Shown: positions 19,053 through 27,839, counted from the stretch's first letter. The stretch is 64,000 nt of DNA from an uncultured Sulfitobacter sp. (GCA_905182645.1 CAJJCJ010000002.1:124001-188000); one strand, 5' to 3'. Numbers and translations are program-made. The notes: generated by a model from the letters alone, not told the origin.

Positions 19053-20053
19053 TCCATGCTGCCAAGCGTTTGGTCCGTGACCATTACGCGGCGATGGGTA
19101 CGGCTAACGCCGGCACCATCGGCGCGGTCCTCTCCGAAAGGGTTTCACCTGATTGGCACTGGCGCGGGATGCACCCGTTTTACGAACAACATGGGGCGGC
19201 AAATGTGGCCTGCACGTTCTGGACACCGCTCCTGACCGCTATGTCATCGGTGCAACGTCGCGAAGACATCTTTTTTGCAAATGAGAACTCACTGGACGGC
19301 GAAGACGGCATTTGGGTCGTGTCCATGGGGCACCTGTTGGGGCTGTTTGACCAACCGTTCCTGAACATCCCTGCAACAAGTAAAATCACGATGCTGCGCT
19401 ACGCGGAATTCAACCGCGTGCTGGATGGCAAGATCGTCGAAACCGCGATGTTCTGCGACCTGATCCACCTGATGCATCAAGCAGGGCTACAGCCCCTGCC
19501 CCCGCAAACAGGCCAACACCTGATACAACCCGGACCTCGCACGCACGACGGGCTGCACTATGATGGGGCGGCTGACGGAACTGAAACGCTCGCGCTGATC
19601 AACCGAATGATCGGAAACATCGACGCGAATTCCAACGCCGCAGACGTCAGCGCCCCGCGCGATGCGACACCGCAAGCGGAACTATCACGCTGCTGGCACG
19701 ACGACATGATCTGGTGGGGACCCGACGGGATTGGGGCGACCTACACCATCGACCGTTATATCAACCAACACCAACGCCCCTTCCGAACCCAGCTTGCGGA
19801 CCGCCAGTTCCACGGACACATCGCACGGCTTGCCGAAGGCAACTACGGCGGGTTTTTCGGCTGGGCGAACCTGTCGGTGACACCCACAGGCGGCTACATG
19901 GGCTTGCCCGCAGGGCCACGGTCCGAAATGCGCGTCGTCGATATCTACCGGCGGGACGGCGACAAGCTTGCGGAAAACTGGATCTTCATCGACATCCTGT
20001 ATTTCCTTAAACAACAAGGGCACGATGTGCTGGAACGATTGAACGCTGGCTGA
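19049..20053 (+). CDS. SnoaL-like protein, two domains, coupled to importer
   Basis: 334 residues, paralogue of the protein at 11605. First NTF2-like half about 5-155 (MLRYAEFNRVLDGKIVETAM), second about 195-334 (RCWHDDMIWWGPDGIGATYT and VDIYRRDGDKLAENWIFIDI). Shared features are the [16 protein letters not shown] turn and the Gly/Asp-Lys-Ile/Leu-x-x-Asn-Trp strand. The 4 nt overlap with the permease gene says it is made with the importer and probably acts on freshly imported substrate. It ends 13 bp from the convergent DUF2161 gene. Confidence 0.8.
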   Translation: MIHAAKRLVRDHYAAMGTANAGTIGAVLSERVSPDWHWRGMHPFYEQHGAANVACTFWTPLLTAMSSVQRREDIFFANENSLDGEDGIWVVSMGHLLGLFDQPFLNIPATSKITMLRYAEFNRVLDGKIVETAMFCDLIHLMHQAGLQPLPPQTGQHLIQPGPRTHDGLHYDGAADGTETLALINRMIGNIDANSNAADVSAPRDATPQAELSRCWHDDMIWWGPDGIGATYTIDRYINQHQRPFRTQLADRQFHGHIARLAEGNYGGFFGWANLSVTPTGGYMGLPAGPRSEMRVVDIYRRDGDKLAENWIFIDILYFLKQQGHDVLERLNAG

Positions 20054-20066
20054 CTGCGGACCAGTC

Positions 20067-20735
20067 CTAAACATCAGCCCAATCAGCAAGGCCCTTTCGG
20101 CCCACATCCGTCAGATCATAGACCCCGCGCGACACCCGCACAAACCAGCCATAGTGATCGCTCGCCATGATGCTGGTCGCGGTGGGAACTTCTGCCCATG
20201 CCTTAACCTTGGCGCCTGTGCTGGGACCATGCACCGCCAAAAATCGGGCACATAGCAACGCATCTTGCCTATATCCAGTGACCAAACCATGGCGCGTGGC
20301 ACCGCCCTCATTGGGATCACCTTTTAGGCGCTCAAACGCCTTAAGCAACTTTTTCGCAGATTTCGGCTGCTTGCGCGGCACATATCCACCCGGATCGGCA
20401 TGTGCAGTCACATGACCATCGCGCAAACGCACCGTCAAAACCCCCAAGCCAACGCGGCGCGCCAGTTTCACATTGTCCTTAAGCGCGCGGATCGCAGCCT
20501 TGCCGTCCTTTTCGGGGACAGCCACGTAAACCAAATCAGTCACCGACAATCGGTCAATACCCTGATGGAACAACGTCAATGAAAACCCCAACTTCAGTTC
20601 GACCAAAACCGGCGCCTCGCCTTTGCGCACAGCCATGACATCCACAGCCCCGACCTCGCCTTTTACGACATAGTCTTGGCGTGTCAAAAATGCCTTCACA
20701 GGGGCATATAAATCCGCCTCGCGTGGTTTCGTCAT
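20067..20735 (-). CDS. DUF2161 protein, PD-(D/E)XK nuclease-like
   Basis: 222 residues. The first ~100 contain EVGAVDVMAVRKG followed by PVLVELKLGFS: an Asp, then Glu-x-Lys one strand later, the usual active-site spacing of PD-(D/E)XK phosphodiesterases. The rest holds a Lys-rich linker (RKQPKSAKKLLKAFERLKGD) and a C-terminal winged-helix-like part (ATSIMASDHYGWFVRVSRG). Proteins labelled DUF2161 are common in Rhodobacterales; their substrate is not known to me. It is a stand-alone gene divergent from ppaC. Confidence 0.75.
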   Translation of the reverse strand: MTKPREADLYAPVKAFLTRQDYVVKGEVGAVDVMAVRKGEAPVLVELKLGFSLTLFHQGIDRLSVTDLVYVAVPEKDGKAAIRALKDNVKLARRVGLGVLTVRLRDGHVTAHADPGGYVPRKQPKSAKKLLKAFERLKGDPNEGGATRHGLVTGYRQDALLCARFLAVHGPSTGAKVKAWAEVPTATSIMASDHYGWFVRVSRGVYDLTDVGRKGLADWADV

Positions 20736-20830
20736 GCACCATACCAGCCATGGGCAATCTGCAACGTGACAGCCATGGCATTCCCTTTTATAAGCCGCTT
20801 AAATCCTCCCTGATTTAACGGAATAAAACA

Positions 20831-21751
20831 ATGACAACTCTGATTTTTGGGCACAAATCGCCCGACACTGATTCCCTCGGCTCTCCGCTGATCTGGGAAT
20901 GGTTCATGAACCACACCGGCAACACAGCCGAAGCACGACTTTTGGGCACACCAAACACAGAAGCGGGGTTTGTGGCGACACGCTGGGGTTTTGATCTGCC
21001 GCAGATCATCACAGACGTGGCAGACGGCCAAGCCGTCGTGATCGTTGACACCAACAACCCTGCAGAATTGCCTGCCAACATCAACGGCGCAAACGTGATC
21101 GCGATCATCGACCACCACAAACTCGTTGGCGGTCTGGAAACGGCTGGACCAATCGACATCACGATCCGTCCGCTGGCCTGCACAGCTACGATCATGCACA
21201 ACCTGATGGGCGACCACGCAGCGCACATGCCAGACGCGATCAAGGGCTTGATGCTGTCATGCATCATTTCCGACACGCTGGGATTCCGCTCGCCGACGAC
21301 CACCGCTGTGGACAAGGCACTGGCGCAATCTCTCGCTGCTGATCTGCAAATCGACATGGCTGCCTACGCGACAGAAATGTTTGAGGCCAAATCAGACGTG
21401 TCTTCATTCTCTGACGCAGAACTTTTGCGCATGGACAGCAAAGAATACGCCGTCGGCGACACCAAATTCCGCGTCTCGGTTTTGGAAACCACTGCGCCCG
21501 CCATCGTGCTGGACCGCAAGGCATCCATCATGGCATCGATGACCGCAGTAGCGACTGAAGATGGCGTTGACCAAGTCCTGCTTTTCGTCGTGGACATCTT
21601 GAATGAAGAAGCCACCATGATGATCCCGAACGCGCTGTCCAAGACAGTGGCAGAAGCATCATTTGGCGCGACAGTCTCAGGCGATACAGTTGTGCTGCCC
21701 GGCGTCATGAGCCGGAAGAAACAGATCATTCCAAACCTAAAAACCTCTTAA
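20831..21751 (+). CDS. ppaC: Manganese-dependent inorganic pyrophosphatase (family II)
   Basis: 306 residues of the DHH family. It hydrolyses pyrophosphate to two phosphates in the cytosol, driving biosynthesis. Metal-binding motifs: FGHKSPDTDSLGSPLIWEW (about 6-24), VIVDTNNP (about 72-79) and IIDHHKLVGG (about 95-104); the DHHA2-like C-terminal part ends in SRKKQIIPNLK. Length is as expected. A strong terminator follows at 21764. Confidence 0.95.
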   Translation: MTTLIFGHKSPDTDSLGSPLIWEWFMNHTGNTAEARLLGTPNTEAGFVATRWGFDLPQIITDVADGQAVVIVDTNNPAELPANINGANVIAIIDHHKLVGGLETAGPIDITIRPLACTATIMHNLMGDHAAHMPDAIKGLMLSCIISDTLGFRSPTTTAVDKALAQSLAADLQIDMAAYATEMFEAKSDVSSFSDAELLRMDSKEYAVGDTKFRVSVLETTAPAIVLDRKASIMASMTAVATEDGVDQVLLFVVDILNEEATMMIPNALSKTVAEASFGATVSGDTVVLPGVMSRKKQIIPNLKTS

Positions 21752-21763
21752 ACTTTACAAATT

Positions 21764-21786
21764 GGGGCGCCGCGTGCGCCCCTTTT
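21764..21786 (+). terminator. Rho-independent terminator after ppaC
   Basis: GGGGCGC, five-base loop, GCGCCCC and a TTTT run, starting 12 bp after the ppaC stop. It separates ppaC from the HAD gene. Confidence 0.8.
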
Positions 21787-21795
21787 GTGTGACAT

Positions 21796-21828
21796 ATGCA
21801 AAACTTTTGCGAAACTTATGCAAAAAAT
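21796..21828 (+). repeat. Three tandem 11-bp repeats upstream of the HAD gene
   Basis: Units ATGCAAAACTT, TTGCGAAACTT and ATGCAAAAAAT follow each other without gaps, with period 11, about one DNA turn. They lie between the ppaC terminator and the HAD start at 21861, where a promoter is expected. A direct-repeat operator for a regulator binding one DNA face is the simplest reading. Confidence 0.5.
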
Positions 21829-21860
21829 ACAGCCCTTTTACCCCAACAGACAGGTTCCTC

Positions 21861-22736
21861 ATGACCAAGATCATCAGCCATTTTTCTGACATATCAGACA
21901 ATTATGACGCCGCATTTGTGGACCTGTGGGGGTGCATGCACAACGGGATCGAAGCCTTCACCGCAGCCGTCGCCGCGATGCAAAAATTCCGCGCTGAAGG
22001 TGGCATTGTCGTGCTCGTCACCAACTCCCCGCGCCCACGGTTTTCCGTGGCTGAGCAGATCAAAGGCATGGGTATTCCTGACGACAGCTACGACACAATC
22101 GCGACCTCCGGCGATAGCGCGCGCGCCGCGATGTTTGGCGGTGTTGTCGGTGAAAAAGTCTGGTTCATGGGCGAACCAGTGCGCGACGCAGATTTCTTTA
22201 AACCACTGTCACTGCTAGATAATCCTATCGACATTCAACAGGTTCCACTATCACAAGCCACAGGCATCGTCTGCTGCGGCCCCTTCGATACGCAAGCCGA
22301 TCCAGAGGTTAATCGTGCCGACTTTCTGCTCGCGCGCGAACGTGGCCTCAAGCTGCTCTGCGCCAATCCCGACATCATCGTTGACCGTGGTGAAACCCGC
22401 GAATGGTGCGCTGGTGCATTGGCCGCGCTCTATACTGAAATGGGCGGCGAAAGCCTGTATTTCGGCAAACCTCACCCACCGATCTACGACCTAGCGCGGC
22501 TGCGGCTGGCTGGATTAGAACTTCTTTCATCCGAGCCCCGCATCATCTGCATCGGCGATGGAATCGCCACCGACGTCCTCGGTGGCACGCAAGAAGACCT
22601 AGACACGATTTTCATCACCGGCGGCCTAGCCGCAACCGAGACAAAGACGGCACAAAACCCCGATCCAGCGGCTCTAAGTGCTTATTTGGAAACGGAAATG
22701 ATGTCACCAACCTTTGCGATCGGGTTCCTGCGCTAG
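21861..22736 (+). CDS. HAD-superfamily hydrolase, NagD-like (TIGR01459 type)
   Basis: 291 residues. The nucleophile loop is AFVDLWGCMHNGIEA (about 14-28): the first Asp is present and the usual second Asp is Trp, as in this subgroup. NSPRPRFSVAEQI follows, and the late Asp pair lies in CIGDGIATDVLGG (about 232-244). The substrate is probably a small phosphorylated metabolite, not known. The ATG at 21861 opens MTKIISHFSDIS; the frame continues upstream through the ppaC terminator and is not used. Confidence 0.88.
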   Translation: MTKIISHFSDISDNYDAAFVDLWGCMHNGIEAFTAAVAAMQKFRAEGGIVVLVTNSPRPRFSVAEQIKGMGIPDDSYDTIATSGDSARAAMFGGVVGEKVWFMGEPVRDADFFKPLSLLDNPIDIQQVPLSQATGIVCCGPFDTQADPEVNRADFLLARERGLKLLCANPDIIVDRGETREWCAGALAALYTEMGGESLYFGKPHPPIYDLARLRLAGLELLSSEPRIICIGDGIATDVLGGTQEDLDTIFITGGLAATETKTAQNPDPAALSAYLETEMMSPTFAIGFLR

Positions 22737-22739
22737 GAC

Positions 22740-22767
22740 TTGACTTTCTGCGCCTGCAAAGTAATAA
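22740..22767 (+). promoter_or_regulatory. Candidate sigma70-type promoter for the MaoC gene
   Basis: TTGACT and TAATAA spaced by 16 bases, ending 51 bp before the MaoC ATG. The -35 element starts five bases after the HAD stop. The match is good at -35 and partial at -10. Confidence 0.4.
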
Positions 22768-22818
22768 AGTTACAACAGCCCTCACTTGGGTATTCTTTTA
22801 TTACTCGGCGGGAATGAA

Positions 22819-23262
22819 ATGTTGGACAACGCACCACGCGGCACGATCTGCATCGAAGACATCGAAATCGGTATGACACGGTCGATCCGTAAGATTATCA
22901 CTGACCGTGACATTGAACTTTTCGCCGAAGTGTCCACCGACAGGAATCCTGTCCACCTCGATGAAGACTATGCGCAAGATACCATCTTTGGCGGCCGCAT
23001 CGCCCACGGCATGCTAACAGCCGGATTGGTGTCCGCGGTCATCGGTGAACAGCTTCCCGGACACGGAACGGTCTACCTTGGCCAATCCTTGAAATTCCTC
23101 GCCCCCGTGCGCCCCGGCGACATGGTTTTAGCCGAGGTTGAGGTCATCGACATCGACCATTCAAAACGCCGCGTCACCATGAACACACGCTGCCTTGTGA
23201 ACGACAAAAAGGTGCTCGTCGGCGAAGCCGTCGTCTTGGCCCCGAGCCGTAAATTCGACTAA
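22819..23262 (+). CDS. MaoC family (R)-specific enoyl-CoA hydratase-like protein
   Basis: 147 residues, a single hot-dog domain. The hydratase motif is DRNPVHLDEDYAQDTIFGGR (about 39-58), with the Asp and His expected to activate water, followed by IAHGMLTAGLVSAVIGEQLPG. Such enzymes hydrate trans-2-enoyl-CoA to (R)-3-hydroxyacyl-CoA, linking fatty-acid oxidation to polyhydroxyalkanoate or other CoA pathways. The ATG at 22819 is chosen because upstream codons form the ribosome site region (GGCGGGAATGAA). Confidence 0.9.
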   Translation: MLDNAPRGTICIEDIEIGMTRSIRKIITDRDIELFAEVSTDRNPVHLDEDYAQDTIFGGRIAHGMLTAGLVSAVIGEQLPGHGTVYLGQSLKFLAPVRPGDMVLAEVEVIDIDHSKRRVTMNTRCLVNDKKVLVGEAVVLAPSRKFD

Positions 23263-23311
23263 GCGCGCGACCTGAACTTGCACGCCCGTTAAAGGCGCGA
23301 TACGCAATGCC

Positions 23312-24250
23312 ATGCGCATTATTCGTGACACACATTTCATAGATCCAAATGATCGCGGCGCCGCCGCTGCGATTGGTAATTTTGATGGCGTGCACCTTGG
23401 GCATCAAGCGGTAATCGACCTGACCCGCAAGGCCGCCGCAGACGCAGGCACGCCATTAGGAATAATGACGTTCGAGCCGCACCCGCGCAGCTATTTCTCA
23501 AATGATTCCAATCCGTTTCGACTGATGAACGCCGAAGCAAGGGCGCACCGGTTAGAAAAACTTGGTGTTGAAAAACTTTATGAAGTGCCGTTCAATGACG
23601 CCCTCGCGTCCCTTTCAGCCCGTGATTTTGCACAGACAATTATCGCGGATCAACTTGGTCTGAAACACGTCGTGGTTGGAGCCGATTTCTGTTTTGGCCA
23701 AGGGCGCAAAGGCAATGCAAAGACGCTGGCTGTCATGGGGGCTGAGATGGGCTTTGGCGTCACTATCGCCACCATGATGCAGGTCGGTGACGCAGACATC
23801 TCATCGACAGCGATCCGCCAAGCTTTGAGCGACGGACGCCCCGCAGATGCGGCCAAAATGCTTGGTCACTGGCACCGTTTGGAAAACATCGTGATCCGTG
23901 GCGACCAGCGTGGCCGCGACCTTGGCTATCCAACCGCCAACATGTCCATCGACGGGCTTCACCCGCCCAAATTTGGGGTCTACGCCGTCAAAATCGACGT
24001 GCGCGATGGCCCGCATGCGGGCAGCTATAACGGCGCCGCGTCGATTGGTGTACGGCCGATGTTTGGCGAAAACCGCCCGAACTGCGAAACTTTTATTTTC
24101 GATTTCAAGGGTGATTTATACGGCACCACAGTGTCCGTCGCTTTGGTCGCATACTTGCGGCCCGAGTTGCAATTCGTCGGTCTCGAACCACTTATCATCC
24201 AAATGGACGCCGATTGCGTCACAGCACGGGAAATCCTCGCTAATGCCTGA
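23312..24250 (+). CDS. ribF: Bifunctional riboflavin kinase / FAD synthetase
   Basis: 312 residues. The N-terminal nucleotidyltransferase (FAD synthetase) has AIGNFDGVHLGHQAVIDL (about 20-37) and FCFGQGRKGNAKTL. The C-terminal kinase domain has GDQRGRDLGYPTANMS (about 197-212) and GVYAVKIDV. It converts riboflavin to FMN and then FAD. The stop overlaps the YcgN gene by eight bases, starting a three-gene run (ribF, YcgN-type, threonine aldolase). Confidence 0.95.
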   Translation: MRIIRDTHFIDPNDRGAAAAIGNFDGVHLGHQAVIDLTRKAAADAGTPLGIMTFEPHPRSYFSNDSNPFRLMNAEARAHRLEKLGVEKLYEVPFNDALASLSARDFAQTIIADQLGLKHVVVGADFCFGQGRKGNAKTLAVMGAEMGFGVTIATMMQVGDADISSTAIRQALSDGRPADAAKMLGHWHRLENIVIRGDQRGRDLGYPTANMSIDGLHPPKFGVYAVKIDVRDGPHAGSYNGAASIGVRPMFGENRPNCETFIFDFKGDLYGTTVSVALVAYLRPELQFVGLEPLIIQMDADCVTAREILANA

Positions 24251-24695
24251 CGCGTTCCGCCCCAAGTTTTGGGAAACAGTCCCGATGGATGACCTGACCC
24301 GCCCAGAATGGGAGGCACTTTGCGACGGTTGTGGCAAATGCTGCCTAAACAAACTTGAAGACGAAGACGGCAAGGTCGAATTGACCAGCGTGTCCTGTCG
24401 TTTGCTTGACGGCGATACCTGCCAATGCACCAAATACCCGATCCGCCACCAATTTGTACCCGAATGCATCGTCATGACGCCTAAGACGTTGGAAGATAAC
24501 ATGTATTGGCTTCCACAGACCTGTGCTTACCGGCTGGTTTACGAGGGCCGTGACCTATACGACTGGCATCCATTGATCAGCGGCGACCCTGCTACGGTCC
24601 ACGCGGCCGGCGTATCAATGAAGGGCCGCACAATCCCCGAAGATCAGGTCCACGAAGACGATTGGGACGACCATATCATCAAGGAACCAACATAA
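24243..24695 (+). CDS. YcgN family cysteine-cluster protein
   Basis: 150 residues. It holds the cysteine set CDGCGKCCLNKLED (about 27-40) and CRLLDGDTCQCTKYPIR (about 51-67), then CIVMTP and TCAYRLV; together they resemble a Zn- or Fe-S-binding CxxCxxCC cluster domain. Function of the family is not established. The start lies inside ribF (8 nt overlap) and the stop overlaps the next ATG by one base (TAATG). Confidence 0.88.
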   Translation: MPDAFRPKFWETVPMDDLTRPEWEALCDGCGKCCLNKLEDEDGKVELTSVSCRLLDGDTCQCTKYPIRHQFVPECIVMTPKTLEDNMYWLPQTCAYRLVYEGRDLYDWHPLISGDPATVHAAGVSMKGRTIPEDQVHEDDWDDHIIKEPT

Positions 24696-25741
24696 TGTTT
24701 TTCGCATCAGACAACTCAGGTCCGGCACATCCAGCGGTTATGCAGGCCATGATGGACGCCAACACTGGATATCAATCGGGCTATGGTGAGGACAGCCTGA
24801 TGGTCGAGGTCACCCAGATGATCCGCAACCTATTTGAAGCCCCAGAGGCCGCGGTTTATCTGACAGCAACAGGCACAGCCGCGAATTCGATATTGCTGGC
24901 GACGATGGCGAACCCGTGGGACACAATTTTCTGCTCTCCGATGGCCCACATCCACGAAGACGAGTGCAACGCGCCTGAATTCTATTCCGGTGCCAAGCTG
25001 ACATTGGTGCCCGCGCAAAACGCCAAGATGACGCCAGCCGCTTTGCACGCATCCATGGAAGCCGAGGAATCGCGCGGCGTGCATGGCCCACAACGGGGGC
25101 CAGTTTCTATTACGCAGGTCACTGAAAAAGGGACAGTGCATAGCCTTGAAGAGTTGCGCGCGCTGACAGATGTAGCCCGCAATTTCGGGTCCAAAACCCA
25201 CCTTGATGGCGCGCGTTTTTGCAATGCGCTCGTGTCTTTGGGTTGCTCGGCTGCGGATATGACGTGGAAATCAGGCATTGATACCGTCAGCTTTGGCGGT
25301 ACCAAAAACGGTCTTATGGGCGTTGAAGCCTGCGTAATTTTCGACCCAAAGCTGGCGTGGGAATTTGAACTGCGGCGTAAACGCGGTGGGCATTTGTTTT
25401 CCAAGCACCGGTATTTGTCTGCGCAGATGAAAGCCTATCTGACCGACAATCTTTGGCACGACATGGCGACTGCCGCTAATACCAGCTGCGCGCGATTGGC
25501 GGACGGGTTGCGCGGCCACGACGCAGCCTCACTATTGTTTGAACCACAAGCAAACATGATATTCGCCGAGCTGCCGCGCCGCGATCATAAGAAAGTTCAA
25601 GATGCTGGCGCGCATTATTATGTCTGGAATGGCGACCCGCAGTCAGGCGACCCTGATCAACCGCTGATCGGACGTTTTGTGACCGATTGGTCCATGACGC
25701 ACGACGCGGTTGATCAATTCTTGCAAGTTCTGCGGTCCTAA
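24695..25741 (+). CDS. ltaE: Low-specificity L-threonine aldolase
   Basis: 348 residues, PLP-dependent fold type I. It opens MFFASDNSGPAHPAVMQAM; SGYGEDSLMVEV is the usual early motif. The cofactor region is THLDGARFCNALVSLGCSA (about 180-198) with the Schiff-base Lys in FGGTKNGLMGVEACVIF (about 211-227). It splits threonine or allo-threonine to glycine and acetaldehyde. A longer in-frame start lies inside the YcgN gene and is rejected for the TAATG coupling. Confidence 0.9.
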   Translation: MFFASDNSGPAHPAVMQAMMDANTGYQSGYGEDSLMVEVTQMIRNLFEAPEAAVYLTATGTAANSILLATMANPWDTIFCSPMAHIHEDECNAPEFYSGAKLTLVPAQNAKMTPAALHASMEAEESRGVHGPQRGPVSITQVTEKGTVHSLEELRALTDVARNFGSKTHLDGARFCNALVSLGCSAADMTWKSGIDTVSFGGTKNGLMGVEACVIFDPKLAWEFELRRKRGGHLFSKHRYLSAQMKAYLTDNLWHDMATAANTSCARLADGLRGHDAASLLFEPQANMIFAELPRRDHKKVQDAGAHYYVWNGDPQSGDPDQPLIGRFVTDWSMTHDAVDQFLQVLRS

Positions 25742-25745
25742 GCGT

Positions 25746-25763
25746 CCGCCAATACTTTGGCGG
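25746..25763. terminator. Hairpin between convergent ltaE and DsbA-like genes
   Basis: CCGCCAA, four-base loop, TTGGCGG: a perfect 7 bp stem in the 24 bp gap between two convergent stops. No T-run of note, so the strength is uncertain. It could serve both strands. Confidence 0.5.
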
Positions 25764-25765
25764 GC

Positions 25766-26365
25766 TTAAACCTTGCCCGCCAACACTGCGTCCAGATCAT
25801 CAAGGCGATCTTGGCCCCAAAGCCGCTCGTCTTGATCGGTGATAAAGAATGGTGCGCCAAATACGCCGCGCCGCACTGCTTCGTCTAAATTGGATGCAAA
25901 GGTATCAGCGCCGGTCAGCAACCCGCTATCCGCAAGCGCAGGGTCGAAACCGGCGCCTTGCAAACAGTCCCTAATCACATCGTCCTGAGAAATATCGCGG
26001 TCGTCGGCCCAACACGCCGCGCCAAAGCTATGCACCAGCTTGCCCATATCGCCACCACCAGCGTTCTGCGCGGCAATAATTGCATACCCAGACGGTGCGC
26101 CATTGGTTGGCCAATGCGCAGGCTTTAAATTGATTTGTAGGCCAGCAATGGCAGCGCGCCTGCGCATATCTTGCAGGCGGTATTCCTGACGATTTGGATG
26201 ACGGTCTTTTGGCGGCACCCCGCCAGTGCGTGAAAACAGTCCCATGATATCAAGCGGCTTATAGGTGATCGTTGCACCATGTTTTGATGCGATTTCTTCA
26301 ACACGAAGGCCGTTCATATAGGTAAACGGTGAAAGCGTTGCAAAGAAGTAGTCGATATGTGGCAT
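25766..26365 (-). CDS. 2-hydroxychromene-2-carboxylate isomerase-like (DsbA/GST-kappa fold)
   Basis: 199 residues. It opens [19 protein letters not shown], where the Ser of SPFTY replaces the redox cysteines of DsbA as in the HCCA isomerase/GST kappa group. It ends [20 protein letters not shown], the usual cis-Pro and C-terminal signature. Family members isomerise chromene carboxylates or use glutathione; many are of unknown use. The ATG at 26365 follows GGAG by seven bases. It is divergent from prs. Confidence 0.88.
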   Translation of the reverse strand: MPHIDYFFATLSPFTYMNGLRVEEIASKHGATITYKPLDIMGLFSRTGGVPPKDRHPNRQEYRLQDMRRRAAIAGLQINLKPAHWPTNGAPSGYAIIAAQNAGGGDMGKLVHSFGAACWADDRDISQDDVIRDCLQGAGFDPALADSGLLTGADTFASNLDEAVRRGVFGAPFFITDQDERLWGQDRLDDLDAVLAGKV

Positions 26366-26478
26366 TTTGTGCTCCATTAGCTGCTGATAGTTTGCGGAAA
26401 GGTGGCTGTGTGTTACCCCCATGTCAACGTCACGAATCTATCATAACTGCTTCCCTTCTGCCAAAGGACCACCTTCCC

Positions 26479-27495
26479 ATGCCCCACATAAATGAGCCCA
26501 AGCTGATCTCTGGTAACGCCAACCAGCCGTTGGCCAATGCTGTCGCCCGCCGTATGTCCATGCACCGCGGCATTGATCTCGGGCTGGTCGATGCGCGGGT
26601 CGAACGTTTCAACGACGGTGAGATTTTTGTAGAGGTTTATGAGAACGTCCGGGGCGAGGATATGTATATCCTGCAGCCGACATCAAACCCTGCCAACGAT
26701 AACCTGATGGAATTGTTGATTATCGCAGATGCGCTTCGTCGTTCATCAGCCGCCCGCATCACAGCTGTAATCCCATACTTTGGCTATGCCCGCCAAGATC
26801 GTCGGTCCAAGGCTCGCACACCGATTACCGCCAAACTGGTCGCCAACATGATGGTCGAAGCGGGCATTGAACGGATTCTGACCCTTGATCTGCATGCGAC
26901 ACAGATTCAAGGTTTCTTCGACATTCCTGTTGATAACCTTTATGCGAGTCCAATTTTCGCGCTTGATGTGATGCACAACTTCAAAGGCAACCGCGACGAC
27001 CTGATGGTCGTATCCCCTGATGTGGGCGGCGTTGCGCGCGCCCGTGATCTGGCACAGCGTATCGGCGCCCCACTATCCATCGTCGACAAACGTCGCGGTA
27101 AACCAGGTGAAGTCGCCGAAATGACTGTTATCGGTGATGTGAAGGACCGTACTTGCCTGATCGTCGATGATATCGTCGACACGGCGGGCACCCTTTGCAA
27201 AGCTGCCGAAGTCCTGATGGAGCATGGCGCAAAAGAAGTGCATTCCTATATCACACACGGCGTTCTGTCTGGCCCAGCGATTGAGCGGGTTAGCAAATCA
27301 GTCATGAAAAACTTGGTGATTACGGACACGATCGAGGCGACAGATGCCGTCAAGGCGTGCCCCAATATTAGGATCGTCCCGACAGCACCAATGTTTGGTC
27401 AAGCGATCCTGAACACGTGGAATGGCACATCTGTGTCGTCCTTGTTTGATCACAAAACGCTGGGGCCGATCTACGAAGGTATGTATTCCGCCTAA
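26479..27495 (+). CDS. prs: Ribose-phosphate pyrophosphokinase
   Basis: 338 residues. It makes PRPP from ribose 5-phosphate and ATP, feeding nucleotide, histidine and NAD synthesis and the apt reaction elsewhere in this window. The ATP-binding [20 protein letters not shown] (about 97-116), the flexible-loop [12 protein letters not shown] and the PRPP loop [14 protein letters not shown] (about 218-231) are all intact. AAAGGA precedes the ATG at 26479; upstream codons of the long frame are rejected. Its stop overlaps the convergent lectin gene by four bases. Confidence 0.96.
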   Translation: MPHINEPKLISGNANQPLANAVARRMSMHRGIDLGLVDARVERFNDGEIFVEVYENVRGEDMYILQPTSNPANDNLMELLIIADALRRSSAARITAVIPYFGYARQDRRSKARTPITAKLVANMMVEAGIERILTLDLHATQIQGFFDIPVDNLYASPIFALDVMHNFKGNRDDLMVVSPDVGGVARARDLAQRIGAPLSIVDKRRGKPGEVAEMTVIGDVKDRTCLIVDDIVDTAGTLCKAAEVLMEHGAKEVHSYITHGVLSGPAIERVSKSVMKNLVITDTIEATDAVKACPNIRIVPTAPMFGQAILNTWNGTSVSSLFDHKTLGPIYEGMYSA

Positions 27496-27839
27496 AGATT
27501 CCAGTCATCCTCGACGCGCACTGCGCCGATAGACTGCCACGCGACGCGACAGCGGGCGACCTTTGTGTCGCCCCATGTGCGAAACACAATATCAAAACCT
27601 ATGTCGGTGATATTTTCGGCCTGCACATCCGAGCGGGAGTTTCCACGGTTGGACACATCCAACATTGAAATTGACACATAGACGCTTGGCACGAAACTAT
27701 ACTGTTCAGAGTAGGTCACCGCCATGCGTGTATTACGCGACCCCTCACCGGTCCACATTTGCCCGTCATGTTCAAAATCTGAAAACAAGACGACGTCGCC
27801 TTGATCAATTCCGATTACATTGCTCTCTAATTTACGCAT
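27492..27839 (-). CDS. H-type lectin domain protein
   Basis: 115 residues, nearly all one H-type lectin domain: [20 protein letters not shown], then [40 protein letters not shown] and a final VAWQSIGAV. This beta-sandwich binds GalNAc in snail agglutinin and slime-mould discoidins. There is no signal peptide, so it may be cytosolic or exported another way. The ATG at 27839 is favoured; a longer frame to 27929 runs through the atp terminator. Its place just after the ATP synthase operon is conserved in my recollection of Roseobacter genomes, but the role is unknown. Confidence 0.78.
   Translation of the reverse strand: MRKLESNVIGIDQGDVVLFSDFEHDGQMWTGEGSRNTRMAVTYSEQYSFVPSVYVSISMLDVSNRGNSRSDVQAENITDIGFDIVFRTWGDTKVARCRVAWQSIGAVRVEDDWNL

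Noticed and set aside
21762..21860. A 33-codon extension of the HAD protein
   Set aside because: It would translate the ppaC terminator hairpin and the 11-bp repeats; MTKIISHF at 21861 is the normal start.
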